Positions 62,048 to 64,000 of a stretch of DNA of 64,000 nucleotides are shown piece by piece; position 1 is the stretch's first letter; the number at the start of each line of letters is the position of its first letter. Location of the stretch: NCBI RefSeq assembly GCF_004803635.1, contig NZ_SSWX01000002.1, positions 227,195-291,194 of the forward strand, written 5' to 3'. The notes under the pieces were generated by a model. That model worked only from the letters and a program-made list of their open reading frames with translations, ran no database searches and was not told the origin of the DNA. Made by a program: the position numbers and the translations under genes. Source of the stretch: Lampropedia aestuarii. Its GTDB lineage: Bacteria > Pseudomonadota > Gammaproteobacteria > Burkholderiales > Burkholderiaceae_C.

Positions 62048-62983
62048 TTAAATCTTGTCGAGCAAACTATCAATTTGCTCTGGCGTCATCCCATGCATTC
62101 GGTCGAGCAGCGCAGACGGGTTGCCCGCGCTCTCCAAGACCTGCTGGGTTTCATCCTTCGGTGGCGCTCCAGCCACTTCGGACAAAGAAGCTGGGGTATA
62201 CCGCTGCACCTCCGGTGCTTTGGCGACTTTGGCTGGCTGTGCAGCGCTTGCACTGGCCTGGCCTTTGAATGCATCCAGAACTTCGTTCACTTGGGTTGCT
62301 GTACCCGACTGCAATGCATGCTGGACACCTTGCGCGGCAAAAGGCGGCAATGTGGCAATCCATGCACTGAATTGCTCAGATTGGTACACCTCCGACGCAT
62401 CAGGATGCTTGCTAAAAATCGCGTCGAAGTGCGCCTGCTCCGCTGTGCGCGACTGCTCTGCGAGTTCTGTTTGCTTCTGATTTGCTTGGATTTCGGCCAG
62501 CAACAATGCGCGCTCTTTGGCCATCAATGTCTGCACACCTTTGGCAAGCCCCTCTTCCGAGAAATCACCAAAGATAGAAACATCAACGCCTTGCTCAATA
62601 GCCTCTTGCGCGGTCTGCAGGTTTTGGCTGGCGCTTGCCGCATCCGCTGGCTTGCTGCGCAACTCCTGCAATTCACGCTCCAACTGATCGATCCGCTCTT
62701 GCGCAGTTTTTGCTGCATCACGCGCTTCGGTCAGCTTTTCATAGGGGATCGTGTATGCACCAGATCTACTGGCAATTGGCGCTACTTGCTCGCCATCCGG
62801 CAAGCCGTTTTTCGCCGTGTCCTGCTTTTCGGGTGCACTAGCGGCCGCCTCAGCCGCTTCGTTTTCGCCGCCGTTATTGGCTTCATTGCCTTGCTCGGAT
62901 TCATCCAAATCCTGACCCTCAGACAAATCGCCAAGCTCTGCTTGCGCCAACAATGCCGCTGCTTCTTGCGGTGACAAACTCAT
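62048..62983 (-). CDS. Capsid scaffolding protein
   Basis: 311 residues from the ATG at 62983 (GGAG 7 bases upstream); a GTG at 63061 has a ribosome site too close to it. Highly acidic N-terminus (LSEGQDLDESEQGNEANNGGENEAAE), a coiled coil (KLTEARDAAKTAQERIDQLERELQELR), an Ala/Gln-rich body and a short C-terminal helix pair (GMTPEQIDSLLDKI). This make-up and its place directly before the capsid gene mark a scaffold. Confidence 0.8.
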   Translation of the reverse strand: MSLSPQEAAALLAQAELGDLSEGQDLDESEQGNEANNGGENEAAEAAASAPEKQDTAKNGLPDGEQVAPIASRSGAYTIPYEKLTEARDAAKTAQERIDQLERELQELRSKPADAASASQNLQTAQEAIEQGVDVSIFGDFSEEGLAKGVQTLMAKERALLLAEIQANQKQTELAEQSRTAEQAHFDAIFSKHPDASEVYQSEQFSAWIATLPPFAAQGVQHALQSGTATQVNEVLDAFKGQASASAAQPAKVAKAPEVQRYTPASLSEVAGAPPKDETQQVLESAGNPSALLDRMHGMTPEQIDSLLDKI

Positions 62984-63161
62984 GTATTCACTCCATATGG
63001 CCATCCAGCCAGCCGGTGTGCAATTGAGCAAACAGCAAGGGCTGCAGCGCCTGCTGTTCACTCTCCTGCTATGGGATATGCAACCTCACAGAGGTAGCGG
63101 TTCACGTCACGCTGCCGCGCTTTGCTTGAATCAGAGTGTCTTAATTTTGTTCAGACCATTC

Positions 63162-63177
63162 AAACCCTAAGCGGGGA
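63162..63177 (-). promoter_or_regulatory. Phage 16-bp element, copy E (capsid unit)
   Basis: Minus strand reads TCCCCGCTTAGGGTTT, the most diverged copy. It lies 178 bases before the scaffold ATG, in the region divergent from the plus-strand gene at 63241, and is the candidate start of the capsid transcript. Confidence 0.55.
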
Positions 63178-63240
63178 TGTGGCAAAGCGATCAGGCATTG
63201 CTATATCATTCGATACCAATGCAACATTAAGAAACACTAA

Positions 63241-63774
63241 ATGAAACTTAAAACCATAGCCTCAGTTGCTGCAGGTACTTTTGGATTGTTGGCGTCTACA
63301 GTTGGGCTAATAGCAGTATTTTTCCCGTCAATGCTTAACCTTGAGAAAAAAGCCCCAGAACAGCTGCAAACACTTATAGCTAAAGAGTCGGACGTTCTTG
63401 AATTGGAAACATTTTTAAGAAAAAACGTTGGCAGGTATGTTTATCTCGACTTAGGCATTTGTATCAACTACCCTGAAAATGCTTGTCCCAAGATAAGACA
63501 GGATGCTTACGGCATTGATGTTCAAGGATGTGGCAATAGCACCAAGTATGACAGCCTGTCCATAAACCCCCACAGCGATACTTCAGACCCCATTTTTCTT
63601 CAAACGGGTGACCTAAGAGATCAATGCGTATGGAAAGAATTTGATCACGCCTCAGATGGTGAGCTTGTTGCTGCAGGATACTTCTATGTTCCAAACAACT
63701 TCGAAAACTTCCCCGAAGGTTTTCAACATTGGCACATTAACCGATCAACTGAAGAAATTGCATTGGGCAAATAG
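63241..63774 (+). CDS. Membrane-anchored phage accessory protein, unknown
   Basis: 177 residues. One N-terminal transmembrane or signal segment (VAAGTFGLLASTVGLIAVFF), then a soluble part with four Cys. Plus strand and AT-rich, opposite to the capsid genes, so it is probably a lysogenic conversion gene expressed from the prophage. No clear ribosome site. Function unknown. Confidence 0.6.
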   Translation: MKLKTIASVAAGTFGLLASTVGLIAVFFPSMLNLEKKAPEQLQTLIAKESDVLELETFLRKNVGRYVYLDLGICINYPENACPKIRQDAYGIDVQGCGNSTKYDSLSINPHSDTSDPIFLQTGDLRDQCVWKEFDHASDGELVAAGYFYVPNNFENFPEGFQHWHINRSTEEIALGK

Positions 63775-63819
63775 ATAAAAATTATTCTTTGGACGAGTAG
63801 CATTGATGGGCGGTGCTGG

Positions 63820-64000
63820 CTAAATCAACCAACCGCGCTCTTGCATGAAATCGACAGGATGCTTTGCGCTCTTGCTTAGGTTGCATGGCGGGCAAAGGAT
63901 TTGAAGATTGGATGCCGCGTTGGTGCCGCCTTTTGAAAGAGGCGTGATGTGATCCAGGTGATAGCCAGATCGCCGCACATCACATAGACAGGCCACACAC
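63820..64000 (-). CDS. HNH endonuclease, C-terminal part (cut by window edge)
   Basis: The last 59 codons are present: CVACLCDVRRSGYHLDHITPLSKGG, then NLQILCPPCNLSKSAK. The HNH motif (DHITPLSKGG, NL, CN) and paired CxxC-type zinc ligands (CVAC, CPPC) are clear. HNH proteins in this place usually work with terminase in packaging. The start lies beyond the window. Confidence 0.85.
   Translation of the reverse strand, partial: CVACLCDVRRSGYHLDHITPLSKGGTNAASNLQILCPPCNLSKSAKHPVDFMQERGWLI

Larger units (their letters stand above)
19525..64000. mobile_element. Prophage, left part (continues past the right edge)
   Basis: Begins near the repeated sites before the integrase and contains integrase, lysis cassette, many virion genes, a 3610-residue polyvalent protein, capsid and scaffold genes and an HNH gene cut by the window end. 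Late genes run leftward toward int. Terminase, portal, replication and repressor genes are absent and should lie to the right. The exact left boundary is inferred. No tape measure or contractile tail genes were recognised, so a podovirus-like particle is likely (inference). Confidence 0.9.

Noticed and set aside
62984-63061. GTG start at 63061 for the scaffold gene
   Set aside because: AGGAG is only one or two bases from that GTG, while the ATG at 62983 has GGAG at normal spacing and begins the acidic scaffold-type sequence.
1-64000. CRISPR array
   Set aside because: No run of evenly spaced direct repeats was seen on reading through the window.

Overview
The window joins ordinary chromosome of a betaproteobacterium (Burkholderiales, most likely Comamonadaceae) to the left part of a large integrated phage that runs off the right edge. 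The taxon is an inference from the acnD/prpF-type methylcitrate cluster with a RamB/ScfR-like regulator, the Bug-type binding protein, and the NrdR/GlyA neighbourhood.

Chromosomal part (1 to about 19.5 kb). On the minus strand lie a lipoprotein metallophosphoesterase and then a propionate (2-methylcitrate) cluster transcribed leftward: prpC, acnD, prpF, a Bug periplasmic binding protein and a lyase of the isocitrate lyase/PEP mutase family. The plus-strand RamB/ScfR-like regulator is divergent from prpC. The shared intergenic region is packed with TTTGCAAA/TTGCGAA half-sites. PrpC makes 2-methylcitrate from propionyl-CoA, AcnD and PrpF isomerise it, and the lyase should cleave the product to pyruvate and succinate. 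Then follow metG, an rlmD-type rRNA methyltransferase, nrdR, glyA and a lytic transglycosylase.

Prophage (about 19.5 kb to beyond 64 kb). A tyrosine integrase opens it on the plus strand. Almost all later genes are on the minus strand, so transcription comes from the right: scaffold, major capsid protein, connector-type proteins, a glycine/alanine-rich virion protein, an intact 3610-residue polyvalent protein (ParB-like, adenine-methyltransferase-like, metallopeptidase-like and nuclease-like segments), a CsrA-like small protein, a series of virion proteins (two built of short tandem repeats), and a lysis cassette (holin, SAR endolysin, Rz with nested Rz1) next to a Tad2-like protein. No tape-measure or tail-tube gene was recognised, which suggests a podovirus-like phage. 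Terminase, portal and early control genes must lie beyond the right edge.

An accessory block at about 48.4 to 56.7 kb interrupts the virion genes. It carries a small lipoprotein, a helicase-nuclease fusion, an AT-rich protein with a HEPN-like RNGLYH motif, a frameshifted IS481-type element with an exact 6-bp target duplication, umuDC, and a VapBC45-like toxin-antitoxin pair. This block is the best candidate for an undescribed defence module.

The most striking non-coding signal is a 16-bp element (ACCYGCATAGGGTTT type on the minus strand) found at five gene-group boundaries in the prophage. In three cases it ends exactly 33 nt before the next start codon, and in two of these a hairpin abuts the start codon. 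It looks like a phage-specific promoter or operator.
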